Source: Stenotrophomonas rhizophila
Lineage (GTDB): Bacteria > Pseudomonadota > Gammaproteobacteria > Xanthomonadales > Xanthomonadaceae
Assembly: GCF_003751305.1 (NCBI RefSeq)
Contig: NZ_RJKV01000002.1
Span: 372,001-436,000 of the forward strand
Length of the DNA: 64,000 bases
Direction: 5' to 3'
This document shows positions 39,315-49,072 of the stretch, one piece after another. Each line of letters starts with the position of its first letter. The first letter of the stretch is position 1. The notes under the pieces are model-generated. The model saw nothing but the letters and a program-made list of their open reading frames with translations. It was not told the DNA's origin and searched no databases. A program made the translations under genes and the position numbers.

Positions 39315-39788
39315 TCAGTGGAGCGGTTCCGGTTCGTCCACGAACATCTGGGTTTCCATCCAGGCATAGGCGGCTTCGGCACCGGGCTGGTTGAACAGCA
39401 CCATCAGCACGACCCATTTGAGGTCGTCCAGGTCCAGTTCGTCCTGGTCCAGCGCCATCGCACGGTCCAGCACCAGCTCGCGCTGGCTGGCATCGAGGAT
39501 GCCGTGCTGCTCCAGGAACATCAAAAAGCCACGGCCTTCCACGTCGAGCTTGTCCAGCTCGGGCCCATGGAAAATCCGTACCGGGCCATTGACGCGGCCC
39601 AGCACCACGGCCGGGCGCTGCTCGGCGAGCGCGTCCAGCCAATCGAAGGCCTTGTTGATCTCGGTGGGGCTGAAGCCGGCCTGGATCAGGCCGTTCTGGA
39701 GGGAGTCGCGGTCGCGGATGAGATCCGCGTCTTCGCTGAAATAGTGTTCGAACAGGTACAGCAGGACATCCAGAATGCTCTCTTTCAT
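39315..39788 (-). CDS. smg: Smg (DUF494) family protein
   Basis: 157-residue cytoplasmic protein matching Smg in length and pattern: [17 protein letters not shown] at the N-terminus, [45 protein letters not shown] (contains RGFLMFLEQ), and a C-terminal [15 protein letters not shown]. Role undetermined, but it is nearly always next to dprA, as here (42 bp after dprA). Confidence 0.93.
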   Translation of the reverse strand: MKESILDVLLYLFEHYFSEDADLIRDRDSLQNGLIQAGFSPTEINKAFDWLDALAEQRPAVVLGRVNGPVRIFHGPELDKLDVEGRGFLMFLEQHGILDASQRELVLDRAMALDQDELDLDDLKWVVLMVLFNQPGAEAAYAWMETQMFVDEPEPLH

Positions 39789-39830
39789 TGCCCCTCGGCC
39801 TGCGTCAACGACGCTGTGGAGGTGAAGAAA

Positions 39831-40970
39831 CTAGGGTTTTCGACAGTAGCGACCATAGGCGGCCATTACCTTTCCATCCAGTTCCATGACCAGCAGCATG
39901 GCCGACAGCTGAGCCGCCGTCAATCCGCTGCGCTGGATCAAGGAATCCATACCCGTTGGGTCGTCATCCAGGGCTTTCCACAAGCACTGGTAGTCCGGGT
40001 CGGTGTAGGAGGGCGCGCGCCCGGGCGCCGGTCGTGCCTGTTCAGTGGGGGCGTCCAGCCGGGTTCGCAAGGCCCCGGCCAGGGTCTGGGCCAGGGCGGT
40101 CAGCCCGGCGGTTACCTCGGCCGGTTCTTCCACCAGCGCCGCCCCCTGGCGGATCAGGCGGTGGCAGCCGCGGGCACGCGCGTTGCGGATCGAGCCGGGC
40201 AGGGCGAACACCTCCCGCCCGGCCTCGGCGGCGCAGCGGGCGGTGATCAGGGCGCCGGAGCGCTGGGCGGCCTCGATCACCAGGGTGCCCAGGCTGAGCC
40301 CGGCAATGATCCGGTTGCGCGCGGGAAAGTGCGCCTGGATGGCCGGCATGCCCGGCGGATATTCGCTCACCACCGCCCCGTTCGCCGCGATGCGGGCATG
40401 CAGGGCGGCATGTTGGCGCGGATAGGTCTGCTCCAGGCCGGTGGCCACCACGGCGACGGTCATCCCGCCGGGCACCTGGAGTGCGCCGTCATGGGCCTGC
40501 GCGTCCACACCGGTTGCCAGCCCGCTCACCACCGACCAGCCGTCGCGGGCCAGGGCCATGGCAAATGCCTGCGCGTGCTCACGGCCCCCCGCGGTCGGCG
40601 AGCGGCTGCCGACCACGGCCACGGCGGGGTGCCAGAGCCGGGCCGGCTCCCCATCCACGAACAGGGCCAGGGGCGGTTCCTCGATCTGGGCCAGCAGGGC
40701 CGGGTAGTCGGGATCGGTCAGGCCCAGCAGGTGATGGCGCTGGTCGGCCAGCCACGCCAGTGCGTGCTTCAGGTAAACCACGTCCGGCAGGGCCAGGCGG
40801 GCGCACTGGACAGGAGTACAGCCGGCCGCACGCCATGCGCTCGGCCCGGCCCGAAGCGCGGCCCCCGCATCCGGAAACGCCCGCAGCAGGCGCAGGCGGG
40901 GTGGCAGGGCACCGCCGGCCAGGACCAGGGTGAGCAGGGCGGTGGACGAGGCAACGCAGGGAATCGGCAT
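39831..40970 (-). CDS. dprA: DNA processing protein DprA (Smf)
   Basis: 379-residue DprA, which protects incoming single-stranded DNA and loads RecA during natural transformation. A small N-terminal helical domain precedes the Rossmann-like core (VAVVGSRSPTAGGREHAQAFA, then SGLATGVDAQAHDGAL, FPARNRIIAGLS). A C-terminal winged-helix (DMP1-type; LIQRSGLTAAQLSAMLLVMELDG) ends the protein. It lies between the LysM gene and smg. Its presence is consistent with competence but not proof of it. Confidence 0.96.
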   Translation of the reverse strand: MPIPCVASSTALLTLVLAGGALPPRLRLLRAFPDAGAALRAGPSAWRAAGCTPVQCARLALPDVVYLKHALAWLADQRHHLLGLTDPDYPALLAQIEEPPLALFVDGEPARLWHPAVAVVGSRSPTAGGREHAQAFAMALARDGWSVVSGLATGVDAQAHDGALQVPGGMTVAVVATGLEQTYPRQHAALHARIAANGAVVSEYPPGMPAIQAHFPARNRIIAGLSLGTLVIEAAQRSGALITARCAAEAGREVFALPGSIRNARARGCHRLIRQGAALVEEPAEVTAGLTALAQTLAGALRTRLDAPTEQARPAPGRAPSYTDPDYQCLWKALDDDPTGMDSLIQRSGLTAAQLSAMLLVMELDGKVMAAYGRYCRKP

Positions 40971-41044
40971 CCCGACAGCCTGGGACGCAAACGAGGACGG
41001 CGCCCTAGGGCGCCGTCGGAGTGCAACGTCAGATTCTGCCGCGC

Positions 41045-42175
41045 TTACTGCTTATCGGGATGCAGTGCCGAATAACCGACCTTGACCGGCTTCACACCTT
41101 CCATCACCAGCGCGTAGCTGACGTTCTCGAAGGTGCGGAACACCATCGCATGGGCGGCGTACTCGTCCGGCAGGGTGACCCGGCCGGCACCGCTGACCAG
41201 CGCATCGTCCATGCGTGACGAGTTCGGGTAGTCCATGCGGTGCGCGACGTGACGACCCTGGCGCCACAGCGAGAACACCGTGCCGTTGTCCACGCCGTTG
41301 GCGCTGCCGGCGGAGATCGCGATCACGTCGCGCGGGCCGGCCGAGGTGAAGGTGTCGGCCACGGCCAGCACCCGGACATCCAGATCGGCGGTCTGCGGGG
41401 CGGGAACGTGCGGCACGAACTGCAGGTCGTAGGGGCGGGCCTCGACCGGCACCAGCCGGTCGCCGGCGCGGACTTCGCGCCCATCGACCTGGCCCTGCAG
41501 CACGACCGAGGTCACCTCGACATCGCCGCTCTGGACGCGGGTCACCGTGCCGACGTTGATCTGGGCCAGCTCGTAGCCCAGCGTCTGGTTGCGCTTGCTC
41601 GGCACGATGAAGGTCTTCCAGACGTTGCCGCTGCCAGGCGTGGTGTCGCCACGGGCGTTCAGATCTTCAGTCGGCTTGGGCAGGGCGTACTGCACGGTCG
41701 GGCGGACCACGGCGAAACGCTGGCCGACCTGCGCATTCTCCAGGCCCCGCACATAGGCGGTCTGGCCGGTGGTGGCGCGCAGGCGGTTGTCTTCCAGATT
41801 GACCACGTAGGGCAGCGACTTGACCTCGTCGACCACGCTGAGCTGCTTCAGGAAGGGCTCGACCTGCTCCAGCGGGACGCCGTTGATCGGGGCCTCCTGG
41901 CGCGGGCCGGGCTGGGCCACGACGCGGTCCAGATAGGCCAGGCTGAGCACGTCACCCGGGTAGATCAGGTGTGGATTCTTGACCTGCGGGTTGGCCTGCC
42001 AGATCTCCGGCCACAGCCAGGGCTTCTGCAGGAACCGCGCCGAGATGTCCCACAGCGTGTCCCCTTTGCGCACGACATAGGTATCCGGGTGCCCGCCATT
42101 CATTTCCACGGCGGTAGCATAGGTAGCGACGGTCAGCATCGCTACGGCGACGACCGTACGAGTTCGTTCAAACAT
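41045..42175 (-). CDS. Exported LysM-domain protein
   Basis: 376 residues. Signal peptide MFERTRTVVAVAMLTVATYATA. A single LysM domain (about 30-78) reads TYVVRKGDTLWDISARFL ... IYPGDVLSL. The remaining ~290 residues form a beta-rich region of unknown fold. It is the LysM protein that neighbours dprA in many gamma-proteobacteria and probably binds peptidoglycan. The start at 42175 was chosen for the signal peptide; the frame runs 12 codons further upstream. Divergent from def, sharing a promoter region with a symmetrical ACTATAGT. Confidence 0.9.
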   Translation of the reverse strand: MFERTRTVVAVAMLTVATYATAVEMNGGHPDTYVVRKGDTLWDISARFLQKPWLWPEIWQANPQVKNPHLIYPGDVLSLAYLDRVVAQPGPRQEAPINGVPLEQVEPFLKQLSVVDEVKSLPYVVNLEDNRLRATTGQTAYVRGLENAQVGQRFAVVRPTVQYALPKPTEDLNARGDTTPGSGNVWKTFIVPSKRNQTLGYELAQINVGTVTRVQSGDVEVTSVVLQGQVDGREVRAGDRLVPVEARPYDLQFVPHVPAPQTADLDVRVLAVADTFTSAGPRDVIAISAGSANGVDNGTVFSLWRQGRHVAHRMDYPNSSRMDDALVSGAGRVTLPDEYAAHAMVFRTFENVSYALVMEGVKPVKVGYSALHPDKQ

Positions 42176-42209
42176 AGATGTGGTGCCTGATTCCCCAACA
42201 GGTTCGCGC

Positions 42210-42256
42210 ACTATAGTCCAGAAACCGGGGCGCGGGGCAAGCGTTGGCGATAGAAT
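42210..42256. promoter_or_regulatory. Divergent promoter region lysM / def
   Basis: The palindrome ACTATAGT (42210-42217) supplies TATAGT -10 hexamers on both strands. A second rightward TAGAAT hexamer is at 42251-42256. The leftward element is 35 bases before the lysM-gene start; the rightward ones are 46-85 bases before def. No strong -35 boxes are evident. Confidence 0.45.
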
Positions 42257-42301
42257 CGCCCTGTACGCCGCTTCGACCGGCGCCCCCTACCGGTATTTGC
42301 C

Positions 42302-42814
42302 ATGGCTCTCCTGCCCATTCTCGAATTTCCCGATCCGCGCCTGCGCACCAAGGCCGCGTTGATGGATGCCGCCGACGTGACCACGCCGGCGTTCCAGACC
42401 CTGATCGATGACATGTTCCAGACCATGTACGACGCTCCGGGCATCGGCCTGGCCGCCAGCCAGGTCGACGTGCACAAGCGTTTCATGGTGATCGACGTCA
42501 GTGAGGAGAAGGACACCCCGATGGTGTTCATCAACCCGGAGATCGTCGCCAACGAAGGGGGCCAGGTCTATCAGGAAGGCTGCCTGTCGGTGCCGGGCAT
42601 CTTTGCCGACGTCACCCGCGCCAACCAGATCACCGTGCGCTACCTGGATCGCCACGGCGTGGCCCAGGAACTGACCACCGACGGCGTGCTCGCCGTGTGC
42701 GTGCAGCACGAGATGGACCACCTGGACGGCAAGCTGTTCATTGATTACCTCTCGCCGCTCAAGCGCGAGATGGTGCGCAAGAAGCTGGCCAAGCTGCGCA
42801 AGCACGTTGCCTGA
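42302..42814 (+). CDS. def: Peptide deformylase
   Basis: 170-residue metalloenzyme removing the N-formyl group from nascent proteins. All three motifs are present: GIGLAASQV (about 47-55), EGCLSVP with metal ligand Cys94, and QHEMDHLDG with ligands His136/His140 and catalytic Glu137. Divergent from the LysM gene and upstream of fmt, the classic def-fmt pairing. A stem-loop/T-tract between def and fmt may uncouple them. Confidence 0.98.
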   Translation: MALLPILEFPDPRLRTKAALMDAADVTTPAFQTLIDDMFQTMYDAPGIGLAASQVDVHKRFMVIDVSEEKDTPMVFINPEIVANEGGQVYQEGCLSVPGIFADVTRANQITVRYLDRHGVAQELTTDGVLAVCVQHEMDHLDGKLFIDYLSPLKREMVRKKLAKLRKHVA

Positions 42815-42866
42815 GGTGATTGCAGCGACCGCCGCGCGGGTTGACCGCGCGACGTGTGCTGTCGCG

Positions 42867-42891
42867 CGGCGCCGGACATCGGCGCCGTTTT
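42867..42891 (+). terminator. Terminator-like hairpin between def and fmt
   Basis: CGGCGCCG (42867-42874), GACAT loop, CGGCGCCG (42880-42887), then TTTT (42888-42891). A smaller hairpin, CGCGCGG/CCGCGCG (42833-42851), precedes it. It is placed 22 bases before the fmt ATG, so read-through or a separate fmt promoter would be needed. Confidence 0.6.
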
Positions 42892-42913
42892 ACGTTCTGT
42901 TAGTGGGGTCGCC

Positions 42914-43837
42914 ATGAAGATTGTCTTTGCCGGTACGCCGGCGTTCGCCGTGTCCTCGCTGCGTGCCGCAGCCCGCCACCATGAAGTGGTCGCGGTGTAC
43001 ACGCAGCCTGATCGTCCCGCAGGGCGTGGCCGTGGCCTGGCGCCATCGCCGGTCAAGCTGGAAGCGATCGCACGCGGCATCCCGGTGTTCCAGCCGGAAA
43101 GCCTCAAGACCCCCGAAGCCCAGCAGCAGCTGCGCGCCCTGCAGCCGGATCTGATGGTGGTGGTGGCCTATGGTCTGATCCTGCCCAAGGCCGTGCTGGC
43201 GATCCCGACCCATGGCTGCTGGAACGTGCATGCCTCCCTGTTGCCGCGCTGGCGCGGTGCCGCGCCGATCCAGCGTGCGATCCAGGCCGGCGATTCCGAG
43301 ACCGGCGTGTGCCTGATGCAGATGGAAGCGGGGCTGGACACCGGCCCGGTGCTGCTCAAGCAGCACATCGCGATCGGCGCCAACGACACCGGCGGTCAGC
43401 TGCACGACCGCCTGGCCGCGTTGGGTGAGCAGGTGCTGTCCGATGGCCTGGGCCTGCTGCGTGCCGGCATCAAGCCGATCGCGCAGCCGCAGCCCGAGGC
43501 GGGCGTCACCTACGCGCACAAGCTGGACAAGGCCGAAGCCCGCCTGGACTGGTCCGATGATGCCCAGGCGCTGGCCCGTACCGTGCGCGCCTTCAACCCG
43601 TGGCCGATCGCCGAGGCGACATTGGCCGGCGAGCGCGTCCGCATCCATGGTGCGATCGCGCTGGAGGACAACCAGGGCAAGGCCCCGGGCACACTGCTGG
43701 CCGCCTCGCGCGACGGCATCGACATCGCCTGCGGCCAGGGGGCGCTGCGCCTGCGTGTGCTGCAGCGTGAGGGCGGCAAGGCGATCACCGCCGCCGACTA
43801 CCTCAATGCCCGTCGTGATCTCGGCGTGGGTGCCTGA
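42914..43837 (+). CDS. fmt: Methionyl-tRNA formyltransferase
   Basis: 307 residues. Formylates Met-tRNAfMet using 10-formyl-THF. N-terminal catalytic domain begins [16 protein letters not shown]; the folate/catalytic segment is [20 protein letters not shown] with Asn-His and SLLPRWRG, and [15 protein letters not shown] [14 protein letters not shown] follows. The C-terminal OB-like domain (from about 205, [11 protein letters not shown]) binds tRNA. The start MKIVF at 42914 is chosen over an in-frame codon 20 residues upstream. rsmB starts one base after its stop plus ATG spacing (43839), so the two are coupled. Confidence 0.98.
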   Translation: MKIVFAGTPAFAVSSLRAAARHHEVVAVYTQPDRPAGRGRGLAPSPVKLEAIARGIPVFQPESLKTPEAQQQLRALQPDLMVVVAYGLILPKAVLAIPTHGCWNVHASLLPRWRGAAPIQRAIQAGDSETGVCLMQMEAGLDTGPVLLKQHIAIGANDTGGQLHDRLAALGEQVLSDGLGLLRAGIKPIAQPQPEAGVTYAHKLDKAEARLDWSDDAQALARTVRAFNPWPIAEATLAGERVRIHGAIALEDNQGKAPGTLLAASRDGIDIACGQGALRLRVLQREGGKAITAADYLNARRDLGVGA

Positions 43838-43838
43838 G

Positions 43839-45182
43839 ATGACCAACGCGCGTTCCAGCAAGCCTGCAGGCCCCTACACCGCCCATACCGCCCCCGGCGT
43901 GCCGACCCGCGTGCTGGCCGCGCGCGTGCTGGCCCAGGTGATCGGCCGCGGCCGTTCGCTCAAGGCCGAACTGGCCACCGCACTGCCGACCCTGGACGAC
44001 AGCCGCGACCGCGCGCTGCTGGAGGCGCTGTGCTTTGCCGTGCTGCGTCGCCGCGCCGCGTATGACGCCGCACTGGCGCAATGGATGCCGCGGCCACTGA
44101 GTGTGCGCGAAGACGAACTGCGCGCGCTGCTGCTGGTCGGCTTCGCCCAGCTCGACGCGCTGGAGCTGCCGGCGCACGCCGCGCTCTCGGCCACGGTCGA
44201 CGCTGCCCGCGCGATGGGCCGTGATCGCCAGGCCGGCATGGTCAATGCACTGCTGCGCCGCGCCCAGCGCGAAGGCATTCCGCCGCTGCCGGCGCGCGAT
44301 GCCTTCCCGCTGTGGATGGCTGAGAAGATCGAACAGGATTGGCCGGAGGAGGCCGATGCCGTGTTCAGTGCCAGCCTGCAGGCCGCGCCGCTGTGGCTGC
44401 GGGTCAACCGCCAGCACAGCAGCCGCGATGCGATGTTGCAGCAGTTGGAGGCAGCCGGTATCGCGGCCGAGCCATCGAGCATGGGTGCCGACGCGATCTG
44501 TCTGCCGGTGCCGGTAGCCGTGTCCGCGCTGCCGGGCTTCGCCGATGGCGCGCTGTCGGTGCAGGATCTGTCTGCCCAGCAGGTGGCCGATGCGCTTGCG
44601 CCGCGCCCGGGGTCGCGGGTGCTTGATGCCTGCGCCGCACCGGGCGGCAAGGCCGCACACCTGCTGGAGCGCGATCCCACCCTGCAGCTGCTGGCGTTGG
44701 ATATCGACGCGCGCCGGCTCAAGCGCATCAGCGAAACGTTCGTGCGTACCGGCGTGGGCCAGCATGCGAAGGTGCTCGCGGGTGACGCGACCGATCCTGC
44801 CAGCTGGTGGGACGGGCAGTTGTTCGACACCATCCTGCTCGACGCCCCCTGTTCGGCCACCGGCATCATCCGCCGCCAGCCGGATGTGCTGGCGCATCGC
44901 CGCGCGACCGACATCGAGGCACTGATGGCCCTGCAGGCACGCCTGCTGGATGCCTGCTGGACGATGCTTACCCCGGGCGGAACCCTGCTGTATGCGACAT
45001 GCTCGATCCTGCGCGATGAAAACCAGTTCCAGGTCGAAGCCTTCCTGCAGCGCACCCGTGATGCGGGATTCCTGCCGCTGGGCGAGGCGTATGGCCATGA
45101 TTCCTGGGCCGGGCGCCAGCGCCTGCCGGGTGAGAACGGTGCTGACGGCTTCTTCTATGCGCGTCTGTTAAAGAAGGGCTGA
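43839..45182 (+). CDS. rsmB: 16S rRNA m5C967 methyltransferase RsmB (Sun/Fmu)
   Basis: 447 residues. N-terminal NusB-like RNA-binding domain ([18 protein letters not shown], then [17 protein letters not shown]), then a Rossmann SAM domain: [17 protein letters not shown] motif [19 protein letters not shown] with one of the two cysteines, and [13 protein letters not shown] with the second. These are the catalytic/release Cys pair of m5C methyltransferases. Starts one base after fmt stops, giving def-fmt-rsmB. The true N-terminus [13 protein letters not shown] is preferred to a long upstream frame that overlaps fmt. Confidence 0.97.
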   Translation: MTNARSSKPAGPYTAHTAPGVPTRVLAARVLAQVIGRGRSLKAELATALPTLDDSRDRALLEALCFAVLRRRAAYDAALAQWMPRPLSVREDELRALLLVGFAQLDALELPAHAALSATVDAARAMGRDRQAGMVNALLRRAQREGIPPLPARDAFPLWMAEKIEQDWPEEADAVFSASLQAAPLWLRVNRQHSSRDAMLQQLEAAGIAAEPSSMGADAICLPVPVAVSALPGFADGALSVQDLSAQQVADALAPRPGSRVLDACAAPGGKAAHLLERDPTLQLLALDIDARRLKRISETFVRTGVGQHAKVLAGDATDPASWWDGQLFDTILLDAPCSATGIIRRQPDVLAHRRATDIEALMALQARLLDACWTMLTPGGTLLYATCSILRDENQFQVEAFLQRTRDAGFLPLGEAYGHDSWAGRQRLPGENGADGFFYARLLKKG

Positions 45183-45194
45183 TCCGAACCCGGC

Positions 45195-45200
45195 TAGAAT
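45195..45200 (+). promoter_or_regulatory. Putative -10 of the ArnT-like gene
   Basis: TAGAAT eight bases before the ATG at 45209, with no Shine-Dalgarno between. Suggests an independent, leaderless transcript for the glycosyltransferase after rsmB. Confidence 0.5.
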
Positions 45201-45208
45201 TCCGCCCC

Positions 45209-46930
45209 ATGCTAAAAAACCGCGCATCCCGAGAGTTCTGGCTGCTTGCCCTGATGGCCCTGCTCGTTCTGGGGGCTGGCCTGGGCATGCGTGATCCGTG
45301 GCCGTCCGATGAGCCACGCTTTGCGCTGGTCGCCAAGCAGATGGTGGAGAGCGGCGACTGGCTGTTCCCGCATCGCGGCACCGAGCTGTATTCGGACAAG
45401 CCGCCCATGCTGATGTGGTCGCAGGCGACGCTGTACACGCTGATCGGCGATTGGCGCGTGGCGTTCCTGTTGCCCTCGTTGCTGGCCGCGCTGGGGACGC
45501 TGGCCTGCGTCTATGATCTCGGCCGCCGCCTGTGGACACGGCGGGTCGGGTTGTACGCGGCGTGGGCGCTGCTGTTCGCGCTGCACTTCACTTTCCAGTC
45601 CAAGAAAGCCCAGATCGACCCCCTGGTGGTGTTCTTCATCACCCTGGCCAACTACGGCCTGCTGCGGCACCTGCTCAGTGGGCCGGCGTGGCGATGGTGG
45701 TGGCTGGGCTGGTTCGCTGCCGGCCTGGGGGTGATCACCAAGGGCGTGGGGGTGATCGCGCTGCTGATGATCGTGCCGGCCGCGGTGGCATCGCTGCTGG
45801 GCTGGCCGCGGGTCAAGCTGCACATCCGCGACTGGCGGTTCTGGGCCGGGCCGCTGGCGTTTCTGCTGGCGATCGCCCTGTGGCTGGTTCCCATGGTGGT
45901 GACCGCGCTGGGCAGCGGCTCGACCGAGTACCGCGCCTATCTGGATGACATCCTGTTCCGGCAGACCGCCAAGCGCTATGCGCAATCCTGGGATCACCAC
46001 CAGCCGTGGTGGTACTTCCTGGGCACGATGCCGTCGATGTGGATCCCGGCCTTCCTGGCGATTCCCTGGGCGATCCCGGCCTGGCGCCGGCGCCTGCAGC
46101 GGCGCGATGCGCGCTACCTGCTGCCGTTGGTGTGGTGGCTGCTGATCGTGCTGTTCTTCTCGATCCCCAACGGCAAGCGTGATGTCTACATCCTGCCGGC
46201 GTTGCCCATGTTCTGCCTGGCGTTGGCGCCGCTGTTGCCGGGGCTGCTGCGCAAGCGCGCCTTCCAGTGGCTGCTGGGCGGCTTCGTGGCGCTGCTGGCG
46301 ACCGGCCTGCTGGGCATCGGCATCTCGATGCTGATGGGCCAGCCGGGCTTCGAGCGCAAACTCATCCTCGACCGTGGCATCGATACCGCGGTGACCTCGG
46401 GCCTGGGCTGGGTCGCGGTCGCGTTGGGCTGCTGGGCCGTGCTCACCTTGTGCGTGGCCGGGGTGCGGCGCTTCCATCTGGCGGTGGTGGCCACCCTGAC
46501 CATGGCCTGGGTGGCGTTCGGGCTGATCGGCTATCCCCTGTTCAACGACTCCAGCTCCGCGCGTGGCCTGATGCATCAGGTCGGCGAGCGCATCGGCCCT
46601 GATGCCGAGCTCGGTCTGGTGGCCTGGAAAGAACAGAACCTGCTGATGGCGGACCGTAACGCGGCAACCTTCGGCTTCAACCGGCGCTGGGACCGGCAGC
46701 TCGCCGATGGCGTTGCCTGGCAGGCGGAACAGCCGCAGCAGCGCTGGCTCCTAGTGCAGGAGGATGCGCTGCTGGCCTGCGTGGACCGTACCAGCGCCGA
46801 ACTGGCCGGCGTGGCCAACCGTCGGCGTTGGTGGTTGGTAAGGCCGGGTGATATCCATGGCCCGTGCGTGGCCAGTGCCGAGGAACAGGCACGCGAACGC
46901 GCGCTGCACCGGATCGATGGCGATGAGTGA
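45209..46930 (+). CDS. ArnT/PMT-family membrane glycosyltransferase
   Basis: 573-residue GT-C fold protein with about twelve TM segments. Characteristic N-terminal first loop RDPWPSDEPRFALVAKQMV (the DEPR/Y acidic motif of ArnT-like GT83 enzymes) and YSDKPPMLMWSQ. Later segments include SIPNGKRDVYILPALPMF. Such enzymes transfer sugars from undecaprenyl-phosphate carriers to lipid A or other envelope acceptors. It is followed 36 bp later by a WaaL-like gene. Whether it adds 4-aminoarabinose cannot be said without the arn genes, which are absent here. Confidence 0.9.
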   Translation: MLKNRASREFWLLALMALLVLGAGLGMRDPWPSDEPRFALVAKQMVESGDWLFPHRGTELYSDKPPMLMWSQATLYTLIGDWRVAFLLPSLLAALGTLACVYDLGRRLWTRRVGLYAAWALLFALHFTFQSKKAQIDPLVVFFITLANYGLLRHLLSGPAWRWWWLGWFAAGLGVITKGVGVIALLMIVPAAVASLLGWPRVKLHIRDWRFWAGPLAFLLAIALWLVPMVVTALGSGSTEYRAYLDDILFRQTAKRYAQSWDHHQPWWYFLGTMPSMWIPAFLAIPWAIPAWRRRLQRRDARYLLPLVWWLLIVLFFSIPNGKRDVYILPALPMFCLALAPLLPGLLRKRAFQWLLGGFVALLATGLLGIGISMLMGQPGFERKLILDRGIDTAVTSGLGWVAVALGCWAVLTLCVAGVRRFHLAVVATLTMAWVAFGLIGYPLFNDSSSARGLMHQVGERIGPDAELGLVAWKEQNLLMADRNAATFGFNRRWDRQLADGVAWQAEQPQQRWLLVQEDALLACVDRTSAELAGVANRRRWWLVRPGDIHGPCVASAEEQARERALHRIDGDE

Positions 46931-46966
46931 TTTCTGCAATCCTGCGTGTGGCAATCGAGGTTGGCA

Positions 46967-48268
46967 ATGACGTTCTCCCCCGCATCCGGGCCGGCCGCGC
47001 CTGCCTCCCTGCCGCTGCTGCAGGGGCGCGCCGGGGTGGCGCATTGGATCGCCACCGTGGGCCTGTTCTGCATGCCGGCGCTGGTGTTGACGCTGCCGCA
47101 GAACCTGCTGCCCTACGGCATCCTGTTGCTGCTGAGCACGCTGCTGGCGCCGGACTACCTGTGGCGCGCGCGTAGCCTGGCCGGGCGGCCGGTGAAGGCC
47201 TTGACCTGGCTGGTGGTGGCAGCGATTGCCTTTGCACTGCTCTCGATCTATCTGTTCGAGCAGGGTCTGCGCGATATCGACAACCGCTCGCGGTTCGTGG
47301 TGATCCCCTGGATCGCCCTGTGGGTCTGTGCACTGCGGCCGGACATCCGCTGGCTGTGGAGCGGGGCGCTGGCCGGTCTTCTCGGCACCATGGTCCTGTC
47401 GATCCTGCAGGTGGCCGGCGGCGCGCCGCGTGCCGACCTCAGTACCAACGCCATCGTACTGGCCGACATCGTGCTGGTGCTCATGGTGCTGGTGGTGTTC
47501 TGCCGGCCACACAAACGTTGGACATGGGTGATCGTGGGCATGGTCGCCGGCTGCGTCACCATCGTGCTCAGCGGCAGCCGGGGTGTCTGGTTGGCCCTGC
47601 TGGCGTTGCTGGTGGTCATGGCGATGAGCCTGCGCTGGCGTACCGGGCCTGCTCGATTGGGCGTGCTGCTGGCGTTGGTGGCGATCGCCGGTACCTTGAC
47701 CCTGACCATCCCGAGCCTGCGTGAGCAGGTCCGCCTGACCGAGCTCAAGCATGACGTGGTGCGGATGGAGCGCGGTGACAGCGATTCCTCGGCCGGTGCG
47801 CGGCTGGAGCGCCTGCAGGTGGCCTATGACACCTTCCTCGACCATCCGCTGACCGGCGTGGGCATCGGCCATTTCGACAGTGCCATGCAGCGGCTGCCGG
47901 TCTGCCGCGACGATCCGGGTGAGCTGCGCTGCCATCTGGGCCATGCGCACAACGATCTGGCCGAGTGGGCCGCGACCCAGGGTGCACCTGGCCTGCTGTT
48001 GCTGCTGGCCATCTATGGCGTGCCGCTGTGGGTGTTCACCGGCCTGCACCGGCGCAGCGGCGAGCAGGCCTTCCGTGGTCCGGCGGCCGCCGGAATCATG
48101 GTGGTGGTGACCTATGTGCTGTGCGGGATCACCCAGTCGATGTTCGCGCACCAGATCACGGCCAGCTTCTACGTCACCATCGTCGGGCTGCTGGCCGGAC
48201 TGTCGATCGTTCAGGGCCATACCCGCCGGGTGGAGTTGGCACAGGCCAGGGCTCAGGCGCCTGGCTGA
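46967..48268 (+). CDS. O-antigen ligase (WaaL)-family membrane protein
   Basis: 433 residues with about ten to twelve hydrophobic segments and a large periplasmic loop. The Wzy_C/WaaL signature region is visible as LSGSRGVWLALLALLVV and, in the loop, HPLTGVGIGHFDSAM with HAHNDLAEWAATQG carrying the conserved His. Likely joins a polysaccharide to lipid A-core or another acceptor. GAGG six bases before ATG at 46967. Its last 16 bases overlap the convergent GT2 gene. Confidence 0.88.
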   Translation: MTFSPASGPAAPASLPLLQGRAGVAHWIATVGLFCMPALVLTLPQNLLPYGILLLLSTLLAPDYLWRARSLAGRPVKALTWLVVAAIAFALLSIYLFEQGLRDIDNRSRFVVIPWIALWVCALRPDIRWLWSGALAGLLGTMVLSILQVAGGAPRADLSTNAIVLADIVLVLMVLVVFCRPHKRWTWVIVGMVAGCVTIVLSGSRGVWLALLALLVVMAMSLRWRTGPARLGVLLALVAIAGTLTLTIPSLREQVRLTELKHDVVRMERGDSDSSAGARLERLQVAYDTFLDHPLTGVGIGHFDSAMQRLPVCRDDPGELRCHLGHAHNDLAEWAATQGAPGLLLLLAIYGVPLWVFTGLHRRSGEQAFRGPAAAGIMVVVTYVLCGITQSMFAHQITASFYVTIVGLLAGLSIVQGHTRRVELAQARAQAPG

Positions 48269-49071
48269 TCCCGTGGCGGATCGGTCACCGGCTGCCCGTT
48301 CTGCAGCATCCACAGCATGATGGTCTTCTGGCGTACGTAGTTGGCGCGCACATAGGCATACACCAGCCCGTGCCAGCCATCGCGGAAGCCGCCGCGGAAC
48401 AACAGTCCGCGCCAGAACCGCCACGCCGGGGCAAGGATCAGCTTGGGCAGGGTGGCGCGCTTGCCGCGCGCGAACTCGTGTTCGGCCATCATCCGTGCGT
48501 AGCGCTGGGTCTTGAGCAGCTGCTGCTCCAGCGAGCGGTAGGGGTAATGGATCAGATCGCCGGGCAGGGTACCCACCGCGCCATCGACGCTGGCCGCCTC
48601 ATGGATCTCACGCTTGCCGCGCCAGCCGCCATGGCGGCGGTCGAACAGGCGCAGGACCCGGTCCGGGTAGGCGTTGCCATGCTTCAGGAATTTGCCGAAA
48701 TACTCGGAAAGCCGTGCGAACCGGTAGCCGTGGTGGCCGGCGAAACCGTTGGCCTGGGCGGACAGGATCGCCTCGCGCAGGGTGTCGCTGATGCGCTCGT
48801 CGGCGTCCAGGCACAGCACCCAGTCATGCGCGGCCTGCTCGACGCAGAACGCTTTCTGGCTGCGGAAACCATCGAACGGACGTTGCAGCACCCGCGCCCC
48901 GGCGGCGGTCGCGATCGCCACCGTGGCATCGGTGGACTGCGAGTCCACCACGATGATCTCATCGCAGAAGGCCAGCGAGGCCAGACAATCGCCGATGCGG
49001 TCGGCTTCATTGAACGCGATAATGCAGGCCGAAATGCGAGGCCGTTCAGTGGGAGCGGTCGAGGAGGACAT
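48253..49071 (-). CDS. Family 2 glycosyltransferase (WaaE/KdtX-like)
   Basis: 272-residue cytoplasmic GT-A enzyme. N-terminal ISACIIAFNEADRIGDCLASL, then DEIIVVDSQSTDATVAIA, and the metal-binding LCLDADERIS (DxD). The C-terminal region (HGNAYPDRVLRLFDRRHGGW, then HYPYRSLEQQL) is typical of LPS-core beta-1,4-glucosyltransferases such as WaaE. Overlaps waaL by 16 bases at the 3' end. Its start codon (49069-49071) abuts and overlaps the start of the divergent gene. Confidence 0.9.
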   Translation of the reverse strand: MSSSTAPTERPRISACIIAFNEADRIGDCLASLAFCDEIIVVDSQSTDATVAIATAAGARVLQRPFDGFRSQKAFCVEQAAHDWVLCLDADERISDTLREAILSAQANGFAGHHGYRFARLSEYFGKFLKHGNAYPDRVLRLFDRRHGGWRGKREIHEAASVDGAVGTLPGDLIHYPYRSLEQQLLKTQRYARMMAEHEFARGKRATLPKLILAPAWRFWRGLLFRGGFRDGWHGLVYAYVRANYVRQKTIMLWMLQNGQPVTDPPRDQPGA

Positions 49072-49072
49072 G

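Noticed and set aside
48253..48268. Overlap of waaL and GT2 stop regions read as a frameshift or annotation error.
   Set aside because: Both C-termini are intact in their own frames; a 16-base convergent overlap is normal in compact genomes.
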